This document shows, piece by piece, positions 10,125 to 21,341 of a stretch of DNA of 64,000 nucleotides; within the stretch, counting starts at the first letter, position 1; every line of letters begins with the position of its first letter. The notes under the pieces were generated by a model that saw nothing but the letters and a program-made list of their open reading frames with translations, was not told the DNA's origin and made no database searches. The stretch lies in assembly GCF_020520425.1 (NCBI RefSeq), contig NC_079490.1, positions 7,378,001 to 7,442,000 of the forward strand, in the 5' to 3' direction. Source of the stretch: Spinacia oleracea. Taxonomy: Eukaryota > Streptophyta > Magnoliopsida > Caryophyllales > Amaranthaceae. The position numbers were made by a program, and so were the translations under genes.

Positions 10125-10734
10125 TACCTCCATTTCATATAGATCATTACAGTTACTATTTGCACAAATATTAAGACAAAAAGTAAAAAGTTTGTTGAAT
10201 ATAATAAAATTTGGGAAAATTTGACATAAATAATCCCACCTTTCACTCATCTTCTCAAAATAATCCCAACTTTGAATTATTTTAGAATAATTCAAACTTT
10301 AGGGGTTATCTTCTCAAAATAATCCAAACTATCAATTTGCCTATGAACAATAGACCCAATATGGATTAGTAATGACAAGAAAAAAACTTCGGATTATTTT
10401 GAGAAGGTAACCCCTAAAGTTTGGATTATTCTTAAATAATCCAAAGTTAGGATTATTTTTAGAAGATGTGTGAAAGTTGGGATTATTTATGTCAATTTTT
10501 CCTAAAATATGGATAAAGTAAGAGAAATGTGTAAAAGGTGGGTGCCTGTAAGATAATAATGAATAAAGTAAGAGAAGCGGGTAAGAAAGTGTAAATATAT
10601 ATTGTGAAGTAATAAGGGTAAGGTAGTAAATTTTCATGTCCAAAACTAGAATAAAGCAAATTGTAATGAATATTATGAAACGGACTAAAACGAAAAACGA
10701 AAAGATCATTTTGAAACATTTTGAAACGTAGGTA
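10125..10734. mobile_element. Stowaway-like MITE interrupted by a nested element
   Basis: The left end CCTACCTCCATTTCATATAG and following ATCATTACAGTTACTATTTG match the Stowaway at 7042. The right end ATTTTGAAACGTAGGTAGTA is its inverted counterpart. About 300 bp of unrelated inverted-repeat DNA (10208-10507) splits it. Confidence 0.65.
10208..10507. mobile_element. Nested foldback MITE
   Basis: The left arm (GGGAAAATTTGACATAAATA, then ATCCCACCTTTCACTCATCT) is the near-perfect reverse complement of the right arm ending ATTATTTATGTCAATTTTTCC. Arms are at least 70 bp and include repeated AATAATCCAAACTTT words. Target duplication not resolved (probably a few A/T bases). Confidence 0.75.
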
Positions 10735-10737
10735 GTA

Positions 10738-12340
10738 AGAATTTTCAATTGTCACATTTTTCTTTAAGAATTAAAGTTAATTCATCATAAAAGAGTAATA
10801 GGATATACTCCATACAATAGAAATAAAGTTAGTAAACACAAAACAATTTAAATAAACTCGACAAAACCTCGATTGTTATAGATGAAATTTGACATTAATC
10901 AATAGTATTTCGATCACATCGTTTGATACAATCTAGATTAAATCTGATACAATTGATTGCAGAGGGAGGTAGAACTGCTATTATATTTGTTGCGATGCAT
11001 CACACATCTTCAATAACAAATATATTTTACATGCGAAATTAAAAAAAATTGCCCCGAACTCTCTCAAGATAGAGATATAAAATTATGTATATGTATAGCT
11101 AAAAATTAAAGTTGATTTTAATTCATATTGACAATATACACGTTTGAAAAGTTATTTTTGACATTTAAATGTTTGAACAAAAATGTAAAATGTGGATCCA
11201 TTCAATTTATTTTCTAAAATAATTTTTTTTTTTTTATCAAAACAAGTTAAAGTATTTTGAAATAGTTTTTAATGTAATTTACGGTTTTTCATGAAATATC
11301 CCTAATATTTCGCATGATGTACCAAATATCCATTAAGTTTCCAAAATATACAAATTACCATATTTTTCCTTACAATACATTTATTCTTTTGGACTTAACG
11401 ACTGTATAATGTACTATTTCGTAAACTATTTTATGTAATGCATTTAATTTTGTATGTCGTAAATTATTTAATGTAAATTTGTTTTGCTTTGTATGTCGTA
11501 AAATATTTGATGTAAATTTGTTTTGTTTTTTACGTCGTAAATAGTGTAATGGAAATTCAATTAAATTTGCAAATAGTAAATAATTAATTAATTCGGTAGT
11601 TTATCGAATTCCCTCGTGTTTTCAACGAGTCACCGAGATGCAAAGAAGGTGAAGTGTATCAGCGCGGTGTTTATGGTTGCAAGGATGAGAAACAACAATT
11701 CGCTGCAAGTACACTATGAGGTCCTTTGTTTCTTCTAGATGAACTCATTCGCATAAATAAGAGAAGTGAACAACAAGTTGCAAATTTTTCAATCTTATGT
11801 ATAAAGTTGGACTAAAAAAAAATTAGCTTAACTACAATACTATTGTTTACTGGTTAATCTTTGATGACTTGTGTATAACTTATGACTAATTTATAATGTT
11901 TGAACTATTAGCCCGAGCGGTGCCCAGATTTTTTTCATGATTTTGAAATTATTTTACAAAAACTTAACTGACATGCATGATGGCTTATGTGTATTATTTT
12001 CTGTATATTATATTGTAAATTTCCCTATACGGAACATTACGTATGTAGTATATTGTTTAATAACTAAAACTGGTTAACGAACATTTTGAGTAATTTACTA
12101 AAAATTTTGTTCTTTACTTATACGTAGTACCTTATAAGAAATTTCTTAAATTACAAATTGTTCATTGGGTTGCAAACTTAATTACAAAACGTGTAGGGGA
12201 ACATATTAGGGCAACTAAAAATTAAGTACAATATTTTTTTTCCTATTTTCTATTACATTCTTTTAACAATTCCAGTAAGATTTGAATAACTTTCAAAAAA
12301 AATCATAAATGGTTACTCAAACATTTGGCATTAAATTGTT
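10738..12340. other. AT-rich intergenic with an old TIR relic and a short tandem repeat
   Basis: 11281-11400 (GGTTTTTCATGAAATATCCC...) is a diverged relative of the terminus of the element at 12907, without a visible partner end. 11410-11560 holds about three units of roughly 52 bp (TATGTCGTAAATTATTTAAT...). No gene seen. Confidence 0.5.
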
Positions 12341-12344
12341 GAGG

Positions 12345-12566
12345 CTTTGTTTTGTTCGACTTATTTTGACTTATTTCAGACAAAATAAGTTCAGATAAGT
12401 TCAGATAAGTCCAGTTAAGTTCAGATAAGTTCAGATAATATACGTTCAGCAAAAACAATTTTTTTTCACACATTTTCAGTTTTTCACACACAAATAAGTG
12501 TTTTTCAGACAAAGTACTTTTTTTTTTCCAGATAAGATAAGTTCAGATAAGTTCAATAAAAAAATT
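12345..12566. mobile_element. AAGTTCAGATAAG-type MITE
   Basis: Contains at least eight AAGTTCAGATAAG/TTCAGATAAG iterations and starts GGCTTTGTTTTGTTCGACTT. It is related to sequences at 18297-18497, 21520-21670, 23508-23664 and 51140-51265. Boundaries are approximate. Confidence 0.5.
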
Positions 12567-12644
12567 TAAATGCAAAAGTAGTAATATGTAATTTGTAAAG
12601 CCCGTGTAGATGGAAATTTGTAGTAATCGAAAAAAACAACACAC

Positions 12645-12896
12645 GTTTCATGAGGGCGGAGAGGCCAATATTTGATATGTATTTCAAGATACATATCACG
12701 CCACTAAACGACAAAATAGAAATAAGACAAAAATGAAAGCAGGTGCCAAGGAGCAAATGCCATTTTTCAAAAGTCAATGCCATTTTCTAAAAACGGATGC
12801 CATTTAAAAAAAAAAAAATTTGTCCTTTAGTGTTTGTCTTATCTCTATTTTATCGTTTAGTGGATGATATGTATTTGTGAAATACATATCAGATAT
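12645..12896. mobile_element. MITE with CACTAAACGACAAAATA subterminal repeats, copy 1
   Basis: ATACATATCACGCCACTAAACGACAAAATAG near the left is mirrored by ATTTTATCGTTTAGTGGATGATATGTAT near the right. A second member is at 55693-55940. Internal ATGCCATTTTTCAAAA words are shared by both copies. Confidence 0.65.
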
Positions 12897-13454
12897 TAAT
12901 TTATACGGTTTTTTCATGAAATGCCCCCGAGGTTTCACGAAATTCACCAAATACCCCTGCGCGTTTCAAAATACATAATATACCCCTATGTAAACATAAA
13001 GTGCATCAAATACCCTTGGATTTAACGGCCGTTAGTGCTCCGTTAGTATTTATTTACATTTATACCCTTATTTACCTATATTCTACATTTTAACTTTTAA
13101 AAAAAAAACTCTTTTCTTCTCTCTCCTCTCATCTCCTCTGTTCTTTCTTACCCATCTTCAATCTCACCCCCAATTCATCAATAGCCATTGATTCACCTCA
13201 AATTACCCAGAAATACAAGTCTCTTCTTCCGGTGATTTGGTAGTGCAGGTGGTAGGAAGTCCGAAGAATCCACCATTGCCGCCGACGAAGGTTGAAGGCT
13301 GGCGGCGAGAGGAGATCGAGGAAGGAAGGAGAAGACGGCGCGGCGGCAGCTAAGGAAGGAGAAGACGACGGCGCCTTCTCAATTCTCTCTCCTCGAACCA
13401 CCTCCTTCTCCCTACCAAACTCCAGACGCTAAAACTTCTTCAATTATCACAAAA

Positions 13455-13612
13455 ATGGCGGCTTCATCCAATTCTTCTCTAATTTGGTTCCGAAAGGGAT
13501 TCTGAATCCATGGTAACCCGACTCTTGAACAAGCTGCTACAGAATCGAATTTTGTGTACCCAATTTTTGTGATTGACCCGCAATATATGGACCCTGACCC
13601 GAATTCTTTCAG
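13455..13612 (+). pseudogene. (6-4) photolyase (UVR3-like) first-exon fragment inside the TIR element
   Basis: From the ATG at 13455 the frame reads MAASSNSSLIWFRKGF, then TGA (13503-13505), then continues to FVYPIFVIDPQYMDPDPNSFS. SLIWFRKG and the YPxFVIDPxYM block are characteristic of the N-terminal DNA-photolyase domain of plant (6-4) photolyases (UVR3). An Arg codon in the family position appears to have become TGA. Similarity stops abruptly after NSFS; the frame runs on to 13838 with an unrelated acidic segment (DDWQACEDWVDDHGKP) that I cannot assign and that may be a second captured exon. The flavin- and DNA-binding C-terminal part is absent, so this is a captured remnant and not a repair enzyme. 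Its intact parent gene should be elsewhere in the genome. Confidence 0.75.
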
Positions 13613-14115
13613 CGAGGAAGCTTGTTTAATGGACGATTGGCAAGCTTGCGAAGATTGGGTTGACGATCACGGAAAACCTAATCTCGTGTTCAACTCTAAT
13701 CAATTTGGAAAATCACAAGTCCAGGTTACCTACAACCCCCCTCCTGTTTATTATGTAAAATTTGTGGAATTTGTGAAATTTAATTTGTGCAATTTGATGG
13801 CATATGGCATGATAGATTTTGATTGTGGTGCATTATGATTGTAGTCTTGGTTAATTTGGAAAAAAGTTTCACTTGAACAAAGCGGGCCTTTGTGAAATTA
13901 GAGAGATAATCATTGTTGTGAAACAGGTGAATGGTGTAAATGTGTATGATTGTATATGCTTCATGACTTCATGAGTATTGAAGGTCTTAAACTTTTGATA
14001 AACCTTTGATAAATGATGACTACAGAGAGCATTACCATTAAGGGTCCTACTTTAAAGTTAAACACTCCTGAGAATGATGATAAGATATCATGGTTTGTGA
14101 TAAAAACATTTAGTT

Positions 14116-14517
14116 ATGGCCCAAACAGAATTCTGCTCAACCTCGAATTTTCACCTATTGTGTATTTTGCTTTCAAGTATATCTAAGGAGAATCTTGTCT
14201 GTTTGATTAAGTGTTGGGGTTGGTACCTCCAAAATCATGTCTCAAAAGCTTCTTGCCTATTCTCTTTAATAGTCATTGGTTTGCCATTGTATCTGAGTTC
14301 CAAGATATTGTTTGCAGTTGGCAGGGCAGCACCCAATCTGATGATCTCTGGTTTTGTCATTTTATTATGGCCATCTGATCTTGGTGCTGCTAATGAACTT
14401 CTTGGTGCCAACCAACTGCTGTCTCCACAAGCTCATGTCACACCAGTTCAATTTGCTGCTCTTTGTCTCTTGGGCCTAAGGCAAGCTAAGCAACTGACAT
14501 TTTTCATGCATTTTTAG
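14116..14517 (+). other. Unassigned ORF in the TIR element, possible captured exon
   Basis: 133 codons. The C-terminal half (GRAAPNLMISGF..., AANELLGANQLLSPQAHVT) looks protein-like and the DNA there is less AT-rich than its surroundings. I do not recognise a family. It could be a second captured gene fragment; translation is not supported. Confidence 0.3.
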
Positions 14518-15552
14518 ATTTTGATGTAAAGTGTAAACACAAAATTACTGATAGCATACACAGTTGGTTCAACGAGAACACTAAATTTGTAAGAATGATT
14601 ATTTTTATTGTGACGAAGCCCACGAAGGTCATATCTTATGTAAGCAGGGCAATGCCTTGTAGTACAAGAGTGATTGTAAATGTTCATTGCAAGGGTATTA
14701 TTATTCAGAGTATTTGTAAAGCTACTATGCAAATTAATCAGCTTTTTATGGAATATAATCCCTGTTTTTTGCTGGAAATTTGTTACAAACTGCTCTACTT
14801 CATTGCTAGGAAATTTAGAACTGCAAATTAGCCGTTAGATTTAAATTATGCAGTTTAAAAGCAGTTTGGGTATTTGGTGCAAACAAGTTTACAAATAGGT
14901 GTATATTGTGCAAAAAGTTTATAAACATGTGCATTTGGTGAATTATAAACATGACTTAACGGAGGACTAACGGAAAGTCAAAATAGGGGTATTTGGTGAA
15001 CAATACGAAAAAAATAGGGGTATATTATGTATTTTGAAACGCGCAGGGGTATTTGGTGAATTTCGTGAAACCCCGGGGGCATTTCATGAAAAAACCTTAT
15101 ACTTCCTCCACGGTTCATTTAATGCAAGCAAGCTAGAGCTTCAGCGTGTGAGGCAGAAACAACTCTCCCACAGTTGTCCACCACGTTCCTAGTTCAATAA
15201 CAAATTTTAAATGCTAAAAATAGTAACTTGTAAGATATGCATTATAAAAAGAAGTTCGATCTTAACAAACTTTCTTAGAAATCTATATTCAACATAGATG
15301 AATTGTGGGAGAATACACCAATAACAATTGGAGAAGCATAACAAAGTATTAATTATTTAATTAGATAGAGTACTTTATTACTAATAATTTATTATTATTG
15401 TCCACCTAATTATGTTTACTAAAACAACAATATGGAATTTACATTCAATCTCCACCATCCATCAATAATACATCCAACGGTCTACATTTATAGATTCTCT
15501 ACCTCCCTTTACATTTTTTGTTCCTCCTACTATTCTCATATTAGCTCCCTAC

Positions 15553-15560
15553 TATAAATA
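15553..15560 (+). promoter_or_regulatory. TATA box of small gene copy 2
   Basis: TATAAATA, 142 bp before the ATG at 15695. ATCCAACGG, TTTATAGATTCT and TCTCATATTAGCT upstream match the promoter of copy 1 in the same order. Confidence 0.7.
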
Positions 15561-15694
15561 CATGGAGTTCTACATGCAAATTCTTAACCAAGTTTACTTC
15601 ATTTTCCCTCACAAAAATCATTTTGCTAAATATATAATATTTCTTGGTAAATATATATAATTATATATAATTATATTTCTTCAAGAAAATTAAA

Positions 15695-15916
15695 ATGGGA
15701 GGAAGTAGTAGCAAGTCCAAGAGGGCTAGTACAAGGACGAACCATTTGGATGAACCTACACCGAGGCGAAAGGTGTTTCCGAGTGACGAAGATAGAGGCT
15801 ATTGGGTGGCCGAGCCCGGTATCGACCGGAAAGCGTCGGCTTTTATTGCTAAGTTTCATGAAGCTCGTAGGTTTGAAGCTCAAACTATGGCGATTCCTAA
15901 TAGTCAAACAAGTTAA
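15695..15916 (+). CDS. Small DUF761-like protein with N-myristoylation motif, copy 2
   Basis: 73 residues, intronless. It begins MGGSSSKSKRA (Gly2, Ser6, Lys7: putative N-myristoylation plus basic patch). From PRRKVFPSDED to the end it is almost the same as the protein at 6728, with only a Met/Lys change in the DUF761-like FIAKFHEARR block and small tail differences. The linker (residues about 11-22) is shorter and different. DNA identity in the shared part is very high, even at third positions, pointing to a recent duplication or gene conversion. The direct-orientation pair is 9 kb apart, with TEs inserted between. Function unknown; a membrane-tethered small protein is an inference from the N-terminus. 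Confidence 0.75.
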   Translation: MGGSSSKSKRASTRTNHLDEPTPRRKVFPSDEDRGYWVAEPGIDRKASAFIAKFHEARRFEAQTMAIPNSQTS

Positions 15917-16920
15917 TTCGTAATACGTACTTGTGTATGTTTTTCAGTTGCTAATACTGTTCTACTACTACGTATATACGTATAATTCCTTGTACTATAT
16001 ACGTAACGTATTAGCGTATTCTTTTTCTTTTATTAGCTACTTATTACTTCGTACGTAGTATAACTTAATGTACATGTAAATTAAGGGTAGTAATAACATT
16101 ATTCATGTTATCTTAATTTGTATGAGTTCTCATTAATTAATGTTAAATGTATATTTCTTAAATCTTCTTCAATTCACCCATTTTCATATATCAAATATTT
16201 TAATTTGAAGAGATTATTTTCGTGGACATATTGTTTACAGACTTACAGTGACACAATTAGAGGGTGGTTGGCGGCGGCCATGGCCTATCTAGCACCCTTA
16301 TTGTTATAGGTATGTATTAAGTTGTGATATACAAGTAGGATAGTTGGTTTGGTTTAATTTTTTAAAGTTAGTGCTCTTTTTGGTAATTGTGTGTTTGAAT
16401 TACATGCATTATCATCTCCTATCCTTCTTTACTTGTTAGGTTTTTTTTCCAATTTATTTACATGTTGCAAAATTTGTTATTACTATTTTCTACCCCTCAT
16501 CAAAAAATATTGGTTCCGCCACTGAAATTTCAACTCAAATGGCTACCCTGAGACATATTAAAACCATCTCGATAAACTCATTATAATATTGAAAGGCTTA
16601 TTTACGTGTTTTGTTGGAAAATATATTGATCAAACTCGTTTATTATTAAAAAAGACTTGGAGGTAAAGTTTTGTTTGTCTCTTTAATTAGCTAAGATTAT
16701 TAGCTCGGAAACGTAATTAAGGGTAGATTAATTAAATTATATAAAAGTTCCATTCTCATGCTAGAACCTAGAAGGAGGGAAAAGTGGCTTTTAGGTCATA
16801 GAATCTTTAGACAAATAAATGTTTAAAGAGATTTTTTTTTTCCTTTAAGAACATTATTGCTTGATTGTACTTAAAGTGTGTACTATTCGTTATTGTACAA
16901 CTTTAATTTTTATTTGGGTT
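15917..16920. other. Intergenic; nothing recognised
   Basis: AT-rich 3' flank of small gene copy 2, with many ACGTA words. No gene or bounded repeat seen. Confidence 0.5.
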
Positions 16921-17199
16921 CACTACAAAAATTTGTATCTTTAACGACAACCTAATTACGACGGGTCAAAAATCCCGTCGCAAAAGCCTTTTGCGACGGG
17001 GCTAACAACCAAACAATGACGGGAATATCCGTCGCAAATGTCTTTTACGACGGGTTTACGACGAATTTACGACGGGATTTCTATTAACGACGACCCCCTT
17101 TTATGACGGGTTCGCGACAGGAAATCCCGTCGTTAATCAACGATTATTGGCCTTTCGCGACGGGATTTCTCGTCGTTAATAGTACAATTTCTTGTAGTG
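16921..17199 (+). mobile_element. CACTA MITE, copy A
   Basis: 279 bp from CACTACAAAAATTTG to CAATTTCTTGTAGTG, with a perfect 3-bp target duplication GTT (16918-16920, 17200-17202). It is packed with CGACGGG/CCCGTCG words, the subterminal-repeat style of CACTA (En/Spm) elements. It differs at only 2 of 279 positions from the inverted copy at 20899. Confidence 0.95.
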
Positions 17200-17202
17200 G
17201 TT

Positions 17203-17892
17203 GTTGAACTTCAATTCAAATCTTAGGTAATACAAAAACAATTCAATAATTTTCTTTTTTTAATAATAATTTCTCCCATGTTTCTTTCACTATTTCTTGA
17301 TGCATGGGATTAAAATGTCGAATTATTTGTCACACTTGATAATTAGAAGGCAAATAATTAAGAACTAAATTAAAGCTTAATTACGCGTATCTTTGAGATA
17401 GAGGAGATGAACTTATATTAAGTGATAGATTAAGATTGTAATCATGAAAAGTTAAAGGCTTAATTTAATTAGGTGAATTAAGATTGCATATCTCAATTAT
17501 TTGATGAGGCTCTATCCGTTTGCAATTTTGCTTCGTCATTGTTTTATTTGAATTAACTTTATAGTACTTCATTCGTATACTTTTTTTGGTGAATACTTTT
17601 CAAATACTTTCTAGTATATAGGACGAAGTATAAATTAAAGTTGTCTTTACAGATTGTACATTGTATTCGTATAAACGCTTTAATCAATCAAGAATTCGAG
17701 ACCTTCTAATGTTGAAAATTTCAAGCTTTTTATGCTTTCTACTACATAGTTAGCTGGTTTGTAATAGCTACTAATTAAAACTCAATCTAGTGGTACTTGG
17801 ATCTTAATTAACTAGTTATAGAACCGCGTTAGTGTGATGACAATGTACAATGGGGTACGTATTTCAATCTCACACAATTCTACATTATAAAC
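17203..17892. other. Intergenic; nothing recognised
   Basis: AT-rich, no gene or repeat boundary seen. Confidence 0.5.
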
Positions 17893-17895
17893 TAA

Positions 17896-18288
17896 GGCTC
17901 TGTTTGTTAGGGTGTAAACATTTTCATTGAAAACGATTTTTCCCTTTTCAATCATTTTACATTGTTGGTTTGGCAAATGATGGTAATCCGAGTTTATACT
18001 ACTAAGTATTTGCTATTCAATCACAGAATCGATTTCGATCAGGCTAAAAAGGCCCTTTCTATCTTATCCATAGGTGAAAATCATTTTCTATTTGAAATGG
18101 AGGAAACCACTTTTTCTCCTTTTCTCTTTACCTCTGATACCTCTCTCTTCTTCCCCTTAATCTTCACCATCTGCTCTATTCTTTTAAGGAACCAAACAAA
18201 TGAAAACTAGTTTGGAATTGTGTTTTCACTTTTAAAAATATTTTCCATGGAAAATCATTTTGCACTGAAAACGTAACCAAACAGAGCC
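17896..18288. mobile_element. Tourist-like MITE (PIF/Harbinger)
   Basis: 393 bp with termini GGCTCTGTTTG and CAAACAGAGCC, flanked by TAA on both sides (17893-17895, 18289-18291), the 3-bp duplication typical of PIF/Harbinger. The 82-codon ORF inside is not protein-like. Confidence 0.85.
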
Positions 18289-18296
18289 TAATACTA

Positions 18297-18497
18297 TCTG
18301 TTCACCTTATTCCCACTTATTTCAGGAAAAATAAGTTCAGATAAGTTAAGTTAAGTTCAGATAAGATAAGTTCAGGAAAAATAAGGGTTGGCAAGTACAA
18401 TTTATAACTAAAATAAGTTTTGAAAAGTTCTAATAAGTTCAGATAAGATAAGTTCAGGAAAAATAAGTGAAAATCAGGTGAATAGAACGAAACCTAA
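18297..18497. mobile_element. AAGTTCAGATAAG-type MITE
   Basis: TGTTCACCTTATTCCCACTT at the left is mirrored by AAGTGAAAATCAGGTGAATA at the right, with repeated AGTTCAGATAAGATAAG between. It sits directly beside the Tourist element. Target duplication not clear. Confidence 0.6.
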
Positions 18498-18599
18498 TCA
18501 ATCTTGACCAAACAGATAGAGGTCAAAGGAAGCTCAAATTAAGACGACCTTATTCAACTTATGATTTGAATTTACTTGAAGTTAAAACAACTGTGAATT

Positions 18600-19450
18600 A
18601 CTTCACATGAAAATTAAGTGTGGGTATATCACTTGTCAATTTCATGGAGTATATGGTGCCTTGATAAATCTTCTTGTATTTCATTTTTAGAACCCTACAC
18701 TCTGCAAAGTACAAATATTTGATGTCTACCAAAGATACTCGAAAACCACTTGTCCACTTCCCACTGCAACACTACCCCCTTGTGTTTGTTCTAGGTCTTT
18801 AAGTAGCAATCTTCTCTTGGAAAATACGTGTAAATAAGATGAACAGAACATATCCTATCTCAACCAGATTTACATGAAAATTAAGGTTGGTTTAGTTTAT
18901 GACTCGTCAAAATTTCATGGAGTATATGGTACCTTGATAAATCTTCTTGCATCTCAAATTTAGAACACTTCTCCAAAGTACAAATATTTTGATGTCTACT
19001 AAAGATACTTCACTACCACTTGTCCACTTCCCACTGCCCCCCTTGTGTTTGTTTTAATTAGGTCTTTAGCACTTTCCTACAAAGTCACGCTAATATTCTC
19101 TACTATTTTTTGTAAGTAAATAAGAAGAAATACGACTTTAATCTGAATTAACACCTATCTGATTTTAAATTAGTCAGTCCAGTTATGCAAATCAACGCTT
19201 GAGTCACTCCCAAACATAACGTAGTTAATTAACGAGGCTCGACCCTATAACCTCAAGTCACAAGGCATAAGTTTCTCACTAACTGCTAATCTGAATTAAC
19301 ACCTATCTGATTTTAGATTAGTCAGTCCAGTTATGCAAATCAACGCTTAAGTCACTCCCAAACATAACGCAGTTAATTAATGGGACTCAACCCTATAACC
19401 CCTCGATCAAGTCACAAGCTAGGTATAAGTTTCTCACTAACTCCATATAT
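18600..19450. repeat. Two adjacent local tandem duplications
   Basis: 18607-18800 is repeated at 18872-19060 with divergence (CATGGAGTATATGGT, CACTTGTCCACTTCCCACTG, CTTGTGTTTGTT). 19140-19275 is repeated at 19288-19445 with about 90% identity (TAACACCTATCTGATTTTA, AGTCCAGTTATGCAAATCAA). No gene is visible in either. Confidence 0.75.
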
Positions 19451-20040
19451 ACTTAATTGTGTTGGTCTAATATTCTCTACTATTATAAAAAGGAAATACA
19501 AAAAGGAAGTTAAATAACTAGCCAGGCTGTTTATACTTGCTTTTCATGTCTACATGGAAGGAGAGCCATCCAAATAATTTGTTCTCCTTTTTCCTTCTTT
19601 ATTTTGTTGCTTCCTAAATTTGTGCTTGCTAGCTCAAGGTTTTAAGCTCACTAATAATCCTACAATGTAGGTAGTGGTTTTGTTTTGTATCATTTTATTC
19701 TAATCTAAAGAGTGGTACATATTAACCAAATCAATTCAACCTTCTTTGAATCAATAAAATTGAAAATAATTTGTATAGTGCGCGCATTGAAATTAACGTA
19801 TCATGCATTCTCGTGTATATTCTCGCAAATAGTACACAGATTGTCTTATTTAATCGCTTTTAAGTGATAAATATCATCTAGGGTCGATGGTAATACACAA
19901 ATTGAAACGTATACGTAGTATAAAGTATCCACGAATTATAGACGACAATCAATTTGGAACACGGTTGCTATACGCAACCTTTAATTACTTTGGCGCACCC
20001 CTGTAAAAAAATCAGAAATACCCTTTTTAATTCTTTGGTT

Positions 20041-20187
20041 TCTGTATGAAATAGTTAACTATATTTTGTTCAATCTGTATGAAATAGTTAACTCTATTTT
20101 GTTCAATCTGTACGAAATAGTTAGTTCCACTATGTTCAATCTATACGAAATAGCTAATTCTGTTTTGTTCAATCTGTACAAAATGGA
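20041..20187 (+). repeat. 33-bp minisatellite, 4-5 units
   Basis: Units starting TCTGTATGAAATAG recur at 20041, 20074, 20107, 20140 and 20173. The period is a multiple of three, so the plus strand reads an 11-residue FNLYEIVNS-like repeat. There is no sign of a real gene. Confidence 0.85.
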
Positions 20188-20713
20188 AGTGTATATTTCA
20201 TATAAGTTACATGAAGTGACTCGAAAAAAGAAAAAAAAAAACGGATATTACCTCAATTCCAAGGTCTTCCAATTCAAAAAAAATCGTCCATGTCAATCCA
20301 AATACGTATTCTAATTTTATCACATACACGTTACACTAAAAAAAATTCAAGTTTACGTGAATAAAAATAATAGGGGAAAAGGTTGAGAGAAAACAATAAA
20401 AGAGGGGGTTAGGTTTTTTTTTTCAGAATAAAACAAATGAAAGAAAAAAGGGTTGCGTTAAGTAAAATCATGCTGCATTTAGCAACCCCCATTTGGAACA
20501 ACCAATTAAAAGATCCGGACAATGAAACTAAGCATCAAGGCTATATGCTTAACTAGGAAAAAGGGAGATCGAGATTAGAAATGTGTTGTGCCACAAATGA
20601 TTGATTCTCATGTTTTAAGTTAATTACTACAATTAAGACTCCTAAAGCTCTACGGCGTCGTACTACACTAGGGCTAGCTTGTTCAGAGATCTACTAATAT
20701 ATGTATAATTAAA
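20188..20713. other. Intergenic; nothing recognised
   Basis: AT-rich with A-tracts; no gene seen. Confidence 0.5.
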
Positions 20714-20715
20714 TA

Positions 20716-21338
20716 CTCCCTCCGTCTCTTTTTGGGTGTCTCAAAATGTTTTTTACATTTCCTTTTATATTATCACATAAATGATTTAATATTCTATTAA
20801 AATTCGTGTCCAATTATTATTTTAACCAATTAAATCCATTTGGTCATTTAATATCTCACACTTTTCCATTAGGACATTAACTTTATCTCATTTTCCCACA
20901 CTACAAGAAATTGTACTATTAACGACGAGAAATCCCGTCGCGAAAGGCCAATAATCGTTGATTAACGACGGGATTTTCTGTCGCGAACCCGTCATAAAAG
21001 GGGGTCGTCGTTAATAGAAATCCCGTCGTAAATTCGTCGTAAACCCGTCGTAAAAGACATTTGCGACGGTTATTCCCGTCATTGTTTGGTTGTTAGCCCC
21101 GTCGCAAAAGGCTTTTGCGACGGGATTTTTGACCCGTCGTAATTAGGTTGTCGTTAAAGATACAAATTTTTGTAGTGCCAATATCAGAATTTTGATAAGA
21201 GTGAAAACATTATAAAAAAAACCTAATTTTCCTCGTTTACATAAAAAACTTAGAAGAATCTCAATGCACATTAATTAGTCGTTAAAACGCGTGCAAAATA
21301 CCAAACGTAAAAAAAATAAAAAAATAAAAAGGAGGGAG
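20716..21338. mobile_element. Stowaway-like MITE with a CACTA MITE nested in it
   Basis: CTCCCTCCGTCTCTTTTTGG at the left and AAAAAGGAGGGAG at the right, flanked by TA (20714-20715, 21339-21340). Removing the nested 279-bp CACTA copy leaves a Stowaway of about 341 bp. Confidence 0.85.
20899..21177 (-). mobile_element. CACTA MITE, copy B (inverted)
   Basis: 279 bp, CACTACAAGAAATTG to AATTTTTGTAGTG, with a perfect 3-bp target duplication CCA (20896-20898, 21178-21180). Reverse-complemented, it equals copy A except at two positions. Confidence 0.95.
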
Positions 21339-21341
21339 TAT

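Larger units (their letters stand above)
12907..15096. mobile_element. 2.2-kb TIR element carrying captured gene fragments (Pack-type)
   Basis: The first 80 bases (GGTTTTTTCATGAAATGCCC...) match the reverse complement of the last 80 with about one mismatch. Further subterminal CACCAAATACCCCTA words follow on both sides. The flanks share TTATAC (12901-12906, 15097-15102), a 6-bp apparent target duplication. That is shorter than the 9 bp expected of Mutator elements, so the superfamily is unsettled. The interior holds GC-richer, gene-like DNA (13160-13760), including a (6-4)-photolyase exon fragment, and a further ORF at 14116-14517. No transposase seen. This is a Pack-MULE-like arrangement. 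Confidence 0.85.

Noticed and set aside
20066..20314. 82-codon ORF with an 11-residue repeat
   Set aside because: Created by the 33-bp minisatellite; ends in Lys-rich noise and has no promoter or homologue that I recognise.
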